Origin: CBDCUC01 sp965222485
GTDB taxonomy: Bacteria; Pseudomonadota; Alphaproteobacteria; Rhizobiales; Hyphomicrobiaceae
NCBI GenBank assembly: GCA_965222485.1
Contig: CBDCUC010000040.1
Span: 496,001-560,000 of the forward strand
Direction of reading: 5' to 3'
DNA: 64,000 nucleotides
Shown here: piece by piece, positions 26,248 through 34,128 of the stretch
How the letters are laid out: the number at the start of each line of letters is the position of its first letter
How positions within the stretch are numbered: the first letter of the stretch is position 1
Translations under genes and position numbers: made by a program
The notes under the pieces: generated by a model
Database searches by the model: none
The model's input: the letters and a program-made list of their open reading frames with translations, nothing else
Told to the model about the DNA's origin: nothing

Positions 26248-28032
26248 ATGGCTAATGCCAAGGTTGTAACAGGGGTTCATACGACGGACGAAGCCCATGC
26301 GCGTCTGCGTAAGCGTTATCGCTCAGAGGCAATCTTCAAGAGCCTTGGTATCATCGCCGTTCTCCTGGCAGTGACGGCGCTTGCCACTCTGCTTTGGAGC
26401 GTTCTGAGTAAAGCCGCTGGCGCCCTGACGGAAACTTATATCGTCGCCGAGGTCGATTTCGACGCTAACCAAATCGATCCCAAGCTCACCAAGGATCCAG
26501 ACGTCATTCGTAAGGCCGACTACGGCCTCATTGTTAAAAACACGCTCAAATCGGAATTTCCTCAAGTCAAAGGCCGCAAGGACAAGCGCCAACTTTATGG
26601 GATCGTAAGTGATGGCGCTGCGCTTGAGCTGCGTGCCGCTGCGCGCGACAACCCGCAAATTGTCGGGCAGAAGCGGCTTATGCGTCTGTTGGCCTCAGAC
26701 GACATCGACCTTTGGTATAAAGGCACGTACGGTTCGATGAGAAAGCTACCCTCGGTGGGAACCGCAACGCCCACTGGTACCGAGGGGGACATCAAAGTTG
26801 TGGTCGAATCCAACGCTTTCCAGCCGATCCTGCAAGAGGTCAAGCAGTCATTATTTGTGCAGGCACGAGGTTTCGAGCGCGACGCCGCAGCACAGCAGCG
26901 CGGCATTGATCTATATGAACGAAAGCTCAAGTCGGCCGGTGACGACGAGGAGTTACGCAAAAAATTTGAAAAAGCCCTGAAACGCTACCAGCTGGCGAAA
27001 GAAGCCCTTCTCAAGAAGCGCGATCAGTTTATCGAGCGCGCCAATGCAGCAGGAGGAACCGAGCAGTTGGAGAAGGTGCTCCCCAGCTTCCTGGTGTACA
27101 TCAATGGCGGCGTCGTCAAGGTCAGCAAGGTCAGCGTAGACACCATTGAAGGGCCTGTCCTTTTACCCATGACGTCCGACGCTCCAGCTGCCGCGGACCA
27201 ATGGCAGTTGAACAAGGTCTCAACCGGCGAGGCCGCCCGCAACTTGTCTGATAAGCAACTCGTATGGCTTAAAAGTCTGGAAGACCAAGGCCGGATTGAA
27301 CGCAACATCAACTGGCGCTTCTTTTCGGCAACCGACTCGCGCGAAGCCGAAATGGCCGGCATATGGAGCGCGGCCGTTGGCAGCTTCTGGACCATGCTCG
27401 TAACCTTTTGCTTGGCATTTCCGATTGGTGTTCTAGCAGCGATCTTCCTGGAAGAATTTGCGCCCAAGAACCGCATCACGCATTTTATTGAGGTGAACAT
27501 CAACAACCTGGCAGCCGTGCCTTCCATCGTCTTCGGTTTGTTGGGCCTTGCGGTCTTCATCAATTTTTTTGGCCTGCCTTGGTCAGCGCCGCTGGTCGGC
27601 GGTATGGTGCTGGCGCTGATGACACTGCCCACCATAATTATCGCTGCACGCGCCGCGATAAAGGCGGTCCCGCCGTCGATCCGCGAGGCAGCTCTTGGCG
27701 TTGGCGCATCCAATGTTCAGGCGACATTCCACCACACGCTGCCGCTGGCTATGCCCGGTATCATGACGGGCACAATTATCGGCATGGCTCAGGCGCTGGG
27801 AGAGACCGCGCCCCTAATCATGATTGGCATGGTTGCATTTATCGTTGACGTACCCCAGGGCGTGACGGATCCAGCTTCGGCACTGCCGGTACAGATTTAC
27901 TTATGGTCGGATTTTCCTGAACCGGCATTCGAGATGAAGACTGCCGCTGCAATCGTGGTGCTGCTGTTCTTCCTGGTAATTATGAATGCACTCGCCATCC
28001 TGCTCCGCAAGCGCTTTGAGCGCCGCTGGTAG
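26248..28032 (+). CDS. pstA: Phosphate ABC transporter permease PstA, enlarged form
   Basis: A 594-residue permease. After one N-terminal membrane helix (about 30-55) comes a ~310-residue periplasmic domain of DUF3333 type before the core. The domain includes a charged, helical segment (about 210-265, rich in Lys, Glu and Arg) that looks like a coiled coil. The BPD_transp core from ~370 shows VAAIFLEEFAP-like residues, NNLAAVPSIVFGLLGLAVF and the coupling loop ALGVGASNVQATFHHTLPLAMPG. Typical bacterial PstA is ~290 aa and other alphaproteobacterial forms ~430 aa, so the periplasmic part is unusually large. It follows pstC by 21 bp. Confidence 0.93.
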   Translation: MANAKVVTGVHTTDEAHARLRKRYRSEAIFKSLGIIAVLLAVTALATLLWSVLSKAAGALTETYIVAEVDFDANQIDPKLTKDPDVIRKADYGLIVKNTLKSEFPQVKGRKDKRQLYGIVSDGAALELRAAARDNPQIVGQKRLMRLLASDDIDLWYKGTYGSMRKLPSVGTATPTGTEGDIKVVVESNAFQPILQEVKQSLFVQARGFERDAAAQQRGIDLYERKLKSAGDDEELRKKFEKALKRYQLAKEALLKKRDQFIERANAAGGTEQLEKVLPSFLVYINGGVVKVSKVSVDTIEGPVLLPMTSDAPAAADQWQLNKVSTGEAARNLSDKQLVWLKSLEDQGRIERNINWRFFSATDSREAEMAGIWSAAVGSFWTMLVTFCLAFPIGVLAAIFLEEFAPKNRITHFIEVNINNLAAVPSIVFGLLGLAVFINFFGLPWSAPLVGGMVLALMTLPTIIIAARAAIKAVPPSIREAALGVGASNVQATFHHTLPLAMPGIMTGTIIGMAQALGETAPLIMIGMVAFIVDVPQGVTDPASALPVQIYLWSDFPEPAFEMKTAAAIVVLLFFLVIMNALAILLRKRFERRW

Positions 28033-28097
28033 GAAAGAGAGTTTGCGTGTACTTTGCCGATGAGTGCCGCAGTGGAACGGAGACGTAGGTCGCACAG

Positions 28098-28958
28098 ATG
28101 GAGCAAACAGACCCCATGAATGACCAATCTCAAATGCAAGTGCAGCTGGCTGCTGCGGCCACTACGAAGCCTGACGACAAGCCAGACTTGTTGGCGACGA
28201 ATGGCGTCAAGATCGCGGCGCGTAATGTCAGCGTCTACTATGGCGACAAGCAAGCTCTGTTTGACGTAACCGTGGACATTGCCAAGAACGCGGTCACGTC
28301 GTTTATCGGCCCGTCCGGTTGCGGCAAGTCGACGTTTCTACGTTGCATGAATCGCATGAACGACACCATTCCGATTTGCCGCTTTGCAGGTGAAATCACC
28401 ATGGACGGCCAGGACATCTACAGTCCAGAATTGGACGTCGTCGAGCTGCGCGCGCGTGTCGGCATGGTCTTCCAAAAGCCAAACCCGTTTCCAAAATCCA
28501 TCTACGAGAACATTGCTTACGGACCACGCATTCATGGGCTATGCGCCGACAAGACAGAGCTCGACGGACTCGTTCAGAACAGCCTCGAGCGCGCGGGGTT
28601 GTGGGACGAAGTCAAGGACCGGCTGGAGGAGCCAGGGACAGGCTTGTCCGGTGGTCAGCAACAGAGATTATGCATTGCCCGTGCAATCGCCACGCAGCCT
28701 GACATAATTCTGATGGATGAGCCGTGCTCTGCCCTTGATCCAATTGCGACAGCTCGTATTGAGGAATTGATCGACGAGTTGCGTCAGAACTTTACAATCA
28801 TCATCGTGACCCATTCCATGCAACAGGCTGCGCGCGTTTCCCAACGCACTGCGTTCTTCCACCTCGGTGTGCTTGTCGAGGTCGGAGATACGACCGACAT
28901 ATTCATGCGGCCGAACGATCAGCGGACGCAGGACTACATTACCGGCAGGTTCGGGTGA
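28098..28958 (+). CDS. pstB: Phosphate ABC transporter ATPase PstB
   Basis: A 286-residue ABC ATPase energising phosphate uptake. Walker A is GPSGCGKST, the Q-loop sits in GMVFQKPNPFP, the signature is LSGGQQQRLCIARA, and Walker B with the catalytic Glu is IILMDEPCSALDP; the H-loop is VTHSMQQA. An N-terminal extension of ~35 residues is low-complexity. Its stop overlaps the open frame leading to phoU. Confidence 0.96.
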   Translation: MEQTDPMNDQSQMQVQLAAAATTKPDDKPDLLATNGVKIAARNVSVYYGDKQALFDVTVDIAKNAVTSFIGPSGCGKSTFLRCMNRMNDTIPICRFAGEITMDGQDIYSPELDVVELRARVGMVFQKPNPFPKSIYENIAYGPRIHGLCADKTELDGLVQNSLERAGLWDEVKDRLEEPGTGLSGGQQQRLCIARAIATQPDIILMDEPCSALDPIATARIEELIDELRQNFTIIIVTHSMQQAARVSQRTAFFHLGVLVEVGDTTDIFMRPNDQRTQDYITGRFG

Positions 28959-29062
28959 ACCTCACGTTCTTGCCGCGCTGGCCCCGAATGAAAAACGACG
29001 CGGAGTCGTTGTCGGATGACGATCGCATAGATGTTGAGAGCCCAATTCAGGAAACACGCCGA

Positions 29063-29773
29063 ATGTCTGAACATATCGTCTCATCATATGAGGAAGAGCT
29101 GGCGCTGCTCGACAAAAAGATCGCGCAAATGGGCGGCATGGCGGAGCGCATCCTGGGGCAGGCTTTCGAAGCACTAGAGGATCGCGATCCGCGTCTGGCG
29201 GCGAGCGTTGTCGCAAGCGATGCAGAAATTGACGAGCTCGAAAGAGAGATCGAAACCCAAGTGATCACGATGATTGCGCGCCGTCAGCCTATGGCGGACG
29301 ATCTTCGCCGTATCATCATGGCGTTGCGCATCACCACGGATCTTGAACGGATCGGCGATCTTGCCAAGAACATCGCCAAGCGAACCTTGGCGATCGCCTC
29401 CGAGCCGTTGCCGAAACCGCTGATGACCGGCTTGCGCCATATGGTCGAGCTTGCCTTGCAACAACTGAAGGAAGTCCTCGATGCTTATGCCGATCGTAAC
29501 GCTGAACGTGCACTTAGCGTCTGGCGCAATGATGAAGAGATCGACGCGATGTATAACTCTCTCTTCCGCGAGCTTTTGACCTATATGATGGAGGATCCCC
29601 GCAACATAGGTCTGTCGACGCATCTGCTTTTCGGTGCCAAGAACATAGAACGTGTTGGTGATCATACGACCAATATCGCCGAGACCATTCACTTCCTCGT
29701 AAGGGGCGAGCTGATTTCCGACAATCGGCCCAAGAGCGATCAGACCAGCACGACACTCATCACGGGAACGTAG
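29063..29773 (+). CDS. phoU: Phosphate signalling protein PhoU
   Basis: A 236-residue all-helical protein with two PhoU repeats. Visible are the metal-binding type motifs ERIGDLAKNIAKR and ERVGDHTTNIAETIHFLVRG, one per repeat. PhoU links the Pst transporter to PhoR and represses the regulon when phosphate is plentiful. ATG 29063 gives the usual length and follows AGGAAA; the frame extends upstream to a GTG at 28955 overlapping pstB, which is less likely. Confidence 0.93.
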   Translation: MSEHIVSSYEEELALLDKKIAQMGGMAERILGQAFEALEDRDPRLAASVVASDAEIDELEREIETQVITMIARRQPMADDLRRIIMALRITTDLERIGDLAKNIAKRTLAIASEPLPKPLMTGLRHMVELALQQLKEVLDAYADRNAERALSVWRNDEEIDAMYNSLFRELLTYMMEDPRNIGLSTHLLFGAKNIERVGDHTTNIAETIHFLVRGELISDNRPKSDQTSTTLITGT

Positions 29774-29882
29774 TGTTTGCAAAAAGAAATCCGATGACTT
29801 GCAGACCTGGTGCCGGTGAGCTTGTTTATGCCAACCCGGCGGAGAACAAGGGAGCCTCAAAGGCAAAGAGCGGGCGAAACTG

Positions 29883-30578
29883 ATGACAGCAAAAGTCTTG
29901 ATCGTTGAGGACGAAGCGCCGCTGGCCGAAATGCTGCGCTACAATCTGGAGTCTGAAGGGTATCGCGTCTCCCACACTGAGAGCGGTGAAGAAGCCGAGC
30001 TTTTGGTGGCGGAGGAAAAGCCCGATTTGGTGTTGCTCGATTGGATGCTGCCGTCGGTATCCGGGATTGAACTGTGTCGGCGCATGCGCTCACGATCCGA
30101 TACCAAACAGATCCCGATCATCATGCTGACGGCGCGCGGTGAGGAAGCTGATAGAATTCGCGGCTTATCGACCGGTGCCGATGATTACGTCGTCAAGCCG
30201 TTTTCGCTCCCTGAACTTATGGCCCGCGTGACGGCTGTATTGCGTCGCGCGGCGCCCGATCGCGTTGCGGAGATTTTGAAGGCAGCAGATATCGAACTCG
30301 ACCGGGCTGCTCACAGAGTCACGCGAGGTTTGCGAGAGGTCCGCCTCGGTCCGACAGAGTTCCGTTTGCTGGAGTTCCTGATGGAGAGTCCTGGTCGTGT
30401 ATTGTCGCGCACTCAGCTGCTCGACGGTGTCTGGGGACGCGACGCGTTCGTTGATGAGCGCACTGTTGATGTGCACATTGGCAGGTTGCGCAAGGCACTA
30501 ATCCGCGGCAAAGAGAGCGATCCGATCCGGACCGTGCGTGGTGCAGGTTATGTCTTCGGCGAACACGCGAAACACTGA
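29883..30578 (+). CDS. phoB: Phosphate regulon response regulator PhoB
   Basis: A 231-residue OmpR-type regulator. Receiver: ILIVEDEAPL-type acidic pair, phospho-acceptor Asp in LVLLDWMLPSVSG, TARGEE and DDYVVKPFSLPEL. The C-terminal winged helix has LGPTEFRLLEFLMESPGRVLSR, VDVHIGRLRKAL and IRTVRGAGYVF. It ends the phoR-pstSCAB-phoU-phoB series, so sensor, transporter and regulator are all in one block. Confidence 0.95.
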   Translation: MTAKVLIVEDEAPLAEMLRYNLESEGYRVSHTESGEEAELLVAEEKPDLVLLDWMLPSVSGIELCRRMRSRSDTKQIPIIMLTARGEEADRIRGLSTGADDYVVKPFSLPELMARVTAVLRRAAPDRVAEILKAADIELDRAAHRVTRGLREVRLGPTEFRLLEFLMESPGRVLSRTQLLDGVWGRDAFVDERTVDVHIGRLRKALIRGKESDPIRTVRGAGYVFGEHAKH

Positions 30579-30621
30579 CGAACCTCTGTAACTTGCCACG
30601 TCACCTTGCTTGATCTTTAAG

Positions 30622-30671
30622 TCTCACGCGTGCTGATCGGGCTTCGCCCGGCACGCTCCGACGGGGCGGCG
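30622..30671 (+). repeat. Intergenic repeat A, copy 1
   Basis: Begins TCTCACGCGTGCTG and ends GCTCCGACGGGGCGGC. A hairpin occupies 30629-30655: CGTGC pairs with GCACG and CGGGC with GCCCG around a TTC loop. The same element recurs at 41506-41555 with changed but still complementary stem bases. Confidence 0.8.
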
Positions 30672-30776
30672 CAACGCGCCGGGTCGCCTTGCTCCCTGGG
30701 GTGCAGGTCAGCACGCTCAACGCATGCGTGGATACCTCCCGCCGTCGCGGTAGCCGGAGGCGTCGCGATCGGCGCG

Positions 30777-30813
30777 TTCACGCGCTGGTGCGCAGCACCG
30801 AATAGCGCGTGAA
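30777..30813 (+). repeat. Intergenic repeat B hairpin, copy 1
   Basis: TTCACGCGCT (777-786) pairs with AGCGCGTGAA (804-813), and GGTGC with GCACC inside. It is followed by a tract shared with 31133-31188 (about 55 bp nearly identical, through CCCATGCATGGAAACCTCCC). Confidence 0.8.
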
Positions 30814-30837
30814 GAGAATCAAACCCATGCATGGAAA

Positions 30838-30890
30838 CCTCCCGGCGCGCATGTAGCCGAAGGCGTATGCGTTCGGGCCCGTGAGCCCGG
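30838..30890 (+). repeat. Intergenic repeat C, copy 1
   Basis: Reads CCTCCCGGCGCGCATGTAGC and continues to a 17 bp hairpin at 30874-30890. It matches 62853-62906 almost exactly, except that the terminal hairpin is present there in reverse-complement orientation. Confidence 0.8.
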
Positions 30891-30904
30891 TGAGTAATAG
30901 GCAG

Positions 30905-31000
30905 AACGTCATCCCGGGCTTGGCCCGGGACCCATCCAACCATCGAGGTCAGGAGACCTCAGACATGTGGGCAGACCCCCGCCTTCGCGGGGGTGACGGC
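30905..31000 (+). repeat. Composite palindromic element (MITE-like)
   Basis: Starts ACGTCATCCCGGGCTTGGCC and ends CCTTCGCGGGGGTGACGGC. It contains three hairpins: CCCGGG..CCCGGG (30913-30929), GAGGTC..GACCTC (30945-30960) and ACCCCCGC..GCGGGGGT (30975-30994). Its ends form an imperfect inverted repeat around GTCAyCCC. Similar palindromes are common between genes in Alphaproteobacteria. Confidence 0.7.
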
Positions 31001-31043
31001 ATGTTGTACTTGGCCAAGATGCAGGCACGCGCACGGATACCTC

Positions 31044-31108
31044 CCGCCGCGCCAGTAGGAGGCTCCGTCAGCGTCGGCGCAAATTAAAAAAAATCCGGAG
31101 GCGTCGCG
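31044..31108 (+). repeat. Intergenic repeat D, copy 1
   Basis: CCGCCGCGCCAGTAGGAGGC leads through GCGTCGGCGCAAATT and an A-run to CCGGAGGCGTCGCG. An inverted copy with few mismatches lies at 62726-62788 and a shorter inverted copy at 41566-41604. Confidence 0.8.
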
Positions 31109-31119
31109 CGATCGGCGCC

Positions 31120-31156
31120 TTCACGCTCCGGTGCGCAGCACCGAATAGCGCGTGAA
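31120..31156 (+). repeat. Intergenic repeat B hairpin, copy 2
   Basis: TTCACGC pairs with GCGTGAA and GGTGC with GCACC. The right half is identical to copy 1, the left half has diverged by a few bases. Confidence 0.75.
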
Positions 31157-31179
31157 GAGATCAAACCCATGCATGGAAA

Positions 31180-31226
31180 CCTCCCGGCGCGGGTGTAGCC
31201 GGACGCGTACCCGTCGGCGCAAATAG
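31180..31226 (+). repeat. Intergenic repeat C, copy 2 (with a third partial copy at 31265-31306)
   Basis: CCTCCCGGCGCGGGTGTAGC continues to CGTCGGCGCAAATAG. A second, directly repeated version (CCGGCGCGGGTGTAGCCGGA to GGCACAAATAAA) follows 80 bp later. Confidence 0.7.
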
Positions 31227-31301
31227 AAAGCAGCAGCGAGTGACCCCGGTTAGCGGCGAGTTGACCGGCGCGGGTGTAGCCGGAGGCGTACCCGTCGGCA
31301 C

Positions 31302-31348
31302 AAATAAAAAGAAAGCCGGATGCTCGCCCCCCGGCGCATCCGGCTTTC
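31302..31348 (-). terminator. Rho-independent terminator of gcrA
   Basis: On the minus strand a perfect 13 bp stem (31348-31336 with 31323-31311, core GCATCCGGCTTTC) and a 12 nt loop are followed by TTTTTATTTG. It lies ~100 bp downstream of the gcrA stop. Confidence 0.8.
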
Positions 31349-31449
31349 CCCCCGCTGCCGAGCGCAATGCGCTGGCATTTAACTGATCTGCTTACAACCC
31401 CACCGGTTGGCTCGATTAGGTCTCACGAACCGTGTTGCTGCCTATCGCA

Positions 31450-32016
31450 CTACGCGTCGGCCGGCTCTGTTTGAGGCTTCGGTGGCGCTGATGACGTGAT
31501 AGCCGGTGTTTCGGTCGGTTTGGCAGGTCCGCGCGAACGCCGTCTCGTATTTGGTGGCTGGAATGCTCGTCGTGCATGGAATTCGCAATAAGGAAGACCA
31601 GAAACTTTTTTCTTCCCGCAGAAGTGGAACTCGCTGTTTTGCGGATCCCCGATTGGCCACCGGCAGGAAGATTCTGTCAGCGTTTGGATGCACTTTCGCT
31701 CTGCTGGCGGAATAACCAGTTCTTCTTCAGATGGCGTAAAGGGTTCCGCTTCCGGGTGATACAATGCGCGCAGCGCTGAATTGCCCGATGATGAAAAGCG
31801 CGATTTTGAGGCCCGCTTATTGGTGGCAGAGCGCGGCCTTGTCCTGATTGTCTTGATGCGTGTCGTCGTCGCGCGCCCGGAAAGCCCGAGCCGATGCACT
31901 TTGCCGATAACTGCGTTGCGGGTCACACCGCCGAGACGGCCGGCGATCTGGCTGGCGCTCAAGCCTTCGGCCCAAAATTTCTTCAGAAGCTCCACCCGTT
32001 CATCCGTCCAGGCCAT
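31450..32016 (-). CDS. gcrA: Cell cycle regulator GcrA
   Basis: A 188-residue alphaproteobacterial transcription factor that binds sigma-70 RNA polymerase and methylated GANTC promoters. The N-terminal helix-turn-helix is diagnostic: MAWTDERVELLKKFWAEGLS, then SQIAGRLGGVTRNAVIGKVHRLGLSGR. The C-terminal sigma-interacting domain contains the family's C-x-W-P-I-GDP and FCG/C-x2-H motifs (CRWPIGDP, FHFCGKK, YCEFHARRAF). The linker and tail are Ser/Pro-rich. Complete length. Confidence 0.95.
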   Translation of the reverse strand: MAWTDERVELLKKFWAEGLSASQIAGRLGGVTRNAVIGKVHRLGLSGRATTTRIKTIRTRPRSATNKRASKSRFSSSGNSALRALYHPEAEPFTPSEEELVIPPAERKCIQTLTESSCRWPIGDPQNSEFHFCGKKKVSGLPYCEFHARRAFQPPNTRRRSRGPAKPTETPAITSSAPPKPQTEPADA

Positions 32017-32849
32017 CGCTCGTCACTCCTCGAAATGCAAAATCACACCCGCTCAACAACGCACCAGCATTTTGCGGTGCGCAGCGGACAACTGATGATC
32101 GGGCAGACAGCGGCGCATGAACGAAACGGCGCGCAATTTCGTCTCGCGCATTTATGAATGTGCGGATGACGACGCGCAGCGAGCCGACACACAGGGCGAC
32201 TGACCGATTGACTGACGCTTACAGATTGGACGCGGGACATTTACGCGCGAGAGCTTCAAACACACTTTAAAGTACCTGCAACGCTGCAGGCGAAGCTCGC
32301 GATGGCCGGCAGAGTATGCAAAATAGGTCGCGATACGCGCGACATCTCGTTGCCGACTGGGGCGTAACCTACAACATCCTGAAATGCAGCCACAAGGGTT
32401 ACCGCCCGGTCTCTTACGGCTTGCGACCGGCTACGTGGCGCAACAGCAACAACGTCGATTCGGCTGTCAAGTGTTGCATTTGGCTTGCAAGCCCAGAGAA
32501 TCACTGCCCTTGCTGGCGGTTGCAGAGGCATTTCGGCGCTCATTGACAGTGATGAATTCAGTGCTTATCACCAACTATTCTCGCGCCTTGAAGCAATGTA
32601 TGGCGCGGCTTTGGCGTACGTAGATTGCATAGAAAAGCGCGCCTGCGTTGTGCAATGATAGTGCATATAGGACGCCGCAGCTCCGGCTTGGCCCGGGAGG
32701 CAGTATAAGTTGCAGGCGTGGGCTATTGGCCAGGAGGTCACTTTTCCCGCGTTGTAATGTGGCGGAAAGCGCTTGGAAGCCGCGAAAATGCGAGGCCGCC
32801 ACTGCAGGCGGCTTTTTTCATTGTAGTTCGGAGCTTGCCAGAAGGAAAT
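32017..32849. other. Gene-free region with terminator-bearing leader of argD
   Basis: About 830 bp between divergent gcrA and argD. The gcrA promoter should lie at the left end. The right end holds a G+C-rich structured stretch (~32665-32793) ending in a terminator hairpin. No protein gene or known RNA family was recognised. Confidence 0.6.
32793..32818 (+). terminator. Intrinsic terminator in the argD leader
   Basis: AGGCCGCC (32793-32800) and GGCGGCTT (32807-32814), with loop ACTGCA, run into six T (32813-32818). It ends only 31 bp before the argD ATG, leaving no room for a promoter downstream. It therefore either ends a small RNA or attenuates argD transcription. Confidence 0.8.
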
Positions 32850-34088
32850 ATGTCCGCATCCCTCCAGTCTACCCGAGCCGCGCCACAGGGACCTGATGGC
32901 AAGGCGACAAATCCGGACGCGGTAATGCCGACTTACGGGCGGTTCGACGTTGTGTTTGAGCGCGGCGAAGGCTGCTGGCTCATTGCCAACGACGGTGAGC
33001 GCTATCTCGATTTTGCCTCAGGTATTGCTGTCAATGCATTGGGACATGCTCATCCGCGCCTGGTCGCCGCACTGACCGAACAGGCCGCCAAGCTTTGGCA
33101 CACATCCAATCTCTATCGTGTTGCCAATCAGGAGCGGTTGGCTGAGAAGTTGTGCAACGTCACGTTCGCCGACTACGTCTTTTTCTGCAATTCCGGCGCG
33201 GAGGCCTGCGAAGGCGCCATCAAAACGGCGCGCCGTTTTCATTTCGTCGGCGACAGGCCGGAGCGCACCCGCATCATCACATTTGAGGGTGCGTTCCACG
33301 GACGCACGCTGACGGCATTGTCAGCCGCTGGCAACCCTAAGCATCTTGAAGGCTTCGGCCCTGAGGCGGAAGGCTTCGATCATGTCCCGTTCGCCGACTG
33401 CGACGCGGTTGAGGCGGCGATCGTTCCGGAAACGGCCGCGATAATGGTTGAGCCGGTACAGGGTGAAGGTGGTGCGCGGCTTGTAACGCCAGAGGTGATG
33501 CAGAGACTGCGCGAGATCTGCGACCAAAACGGTCTTTTGCTCATCCTCGATGAAGTGCAAACCGGTGTTGGCCGTACGGGCAAGCTTTTTGCGCACGAAT
33601 GGGCCGGCATCACGCCTGACATCATGACCATCGCAAAGGGTATTGGCGGCGGCTTTCCCTTAGGCGCGGTACTCACCACCAAGTCTGCTGCAGGCGGTAT
33701 GACCGCCGGCATGCATGGCTCCACGTTTGGCGGCAACCCGCTTGCAACGGCGGTCGGCGAGGTCGTTCTTGATACGGTTCTGGAACCTGGTTTCCTGGAA
33801 GCCGTGCAGAAAAAAATTCTTCGCTTTCGTCAGGGATTGGCAGGGCTTCAAGACACATACCCCACTGTCATCGAAGAGGTGCGCGGGCAGGGGCTGCTGA
33901 TCGGCCTGAAACTCAAGCCGCCGTTTGCTGAGTTTGCTTCTGCCGCGCTTGAAGAAAACCTATTGCTGGTGGGAGCTGCTGATAATGTCATTCGCGTTCT
34001 ACCACCGCTAATAGTGGCCGATGATGAAATTGCTGACGGTTTGGCCAGGCTCGACCGGGCCTGCCAAAAGCTGTCGAACAACACTTAA
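32850..34088 (+). CDS. argD: Acetylornithine aminotransferase
   Basis: A 412-residue class III PLP aminotransferase of arginine (and possibly lysine) synthesis. The PLP site includes NSGAEACEGAIKTAR, FHGRTLTALSAAGNPKHLEG, ILDEVQTGVGRTGKLFAHE, and the Lys in MTIAKGIGGGFPLGA; the C-terminal GSTFGGNPLATAVG is also typical. ATG 32850 follows GAAGGAA. The frame stays open upstream through the terminator to 32718, but that part is leader, not protein. First gene of argD-argF-hslO. Confidence 0.94.
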   Translation: MSASLQSTRAAPQGPDGKATNPDAVMPTYGRFDVVFERGEGCWLIANDGERYLDFASGIAVNALGHAHPRLVAALTEQAAKLWHTSNLYRVANQERLAEKLCNVTFADYVFFCNSGAEACEGAIKTARRFHFVGDRPERTRIITFEGAFHGRTLTALSAAGNPKHLEGFGPEAEGFDHVPFADCDAVEAAIVPETAAIMVEPVQGEGGARLVTPEVMQRLREICDQNGLLLILDEVQTGVGRTGKLFAHEWAGITPDIMTIAKGIGGGFPLGAVLTTKSAAGGMTAGMHGSTFGGNPLATAVGEVVLDTVLEPGFLEAVQKKILRFRQGLAGLQDTYPTVIEEVRGQGLLIGLKLKPPFAEFASAALEENLLLVGAADNVIRVLPPLIVADDEIADGLARLDRACQKLSNNT

Positions 34089-34128
34089 GACCTCAAATCA
34101 AAGACAAAACGAAGGCCGGCTTTGCGCC

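Larger units (their letters stand above)
30579..31449. other. Gene-free, repeat-filled region
   Basis: About 870 bp between the convergent phoB and gcrA genes. It is a mosaic of structured repeats (listed separately), one palindromic MITE-like composite and the gcrA terminator. No coding gene is credible here. Confidence 0.8.

Noticed and set aside
32665..32820. 6S, SRP or tmRNA gene in front of argD
   Set aside because: The size and terminator are suggestive, but none of the conserved sequence marks of these RNAs (for example the SRP GGAAG loop region or the tmRNA tag frame) could be found.
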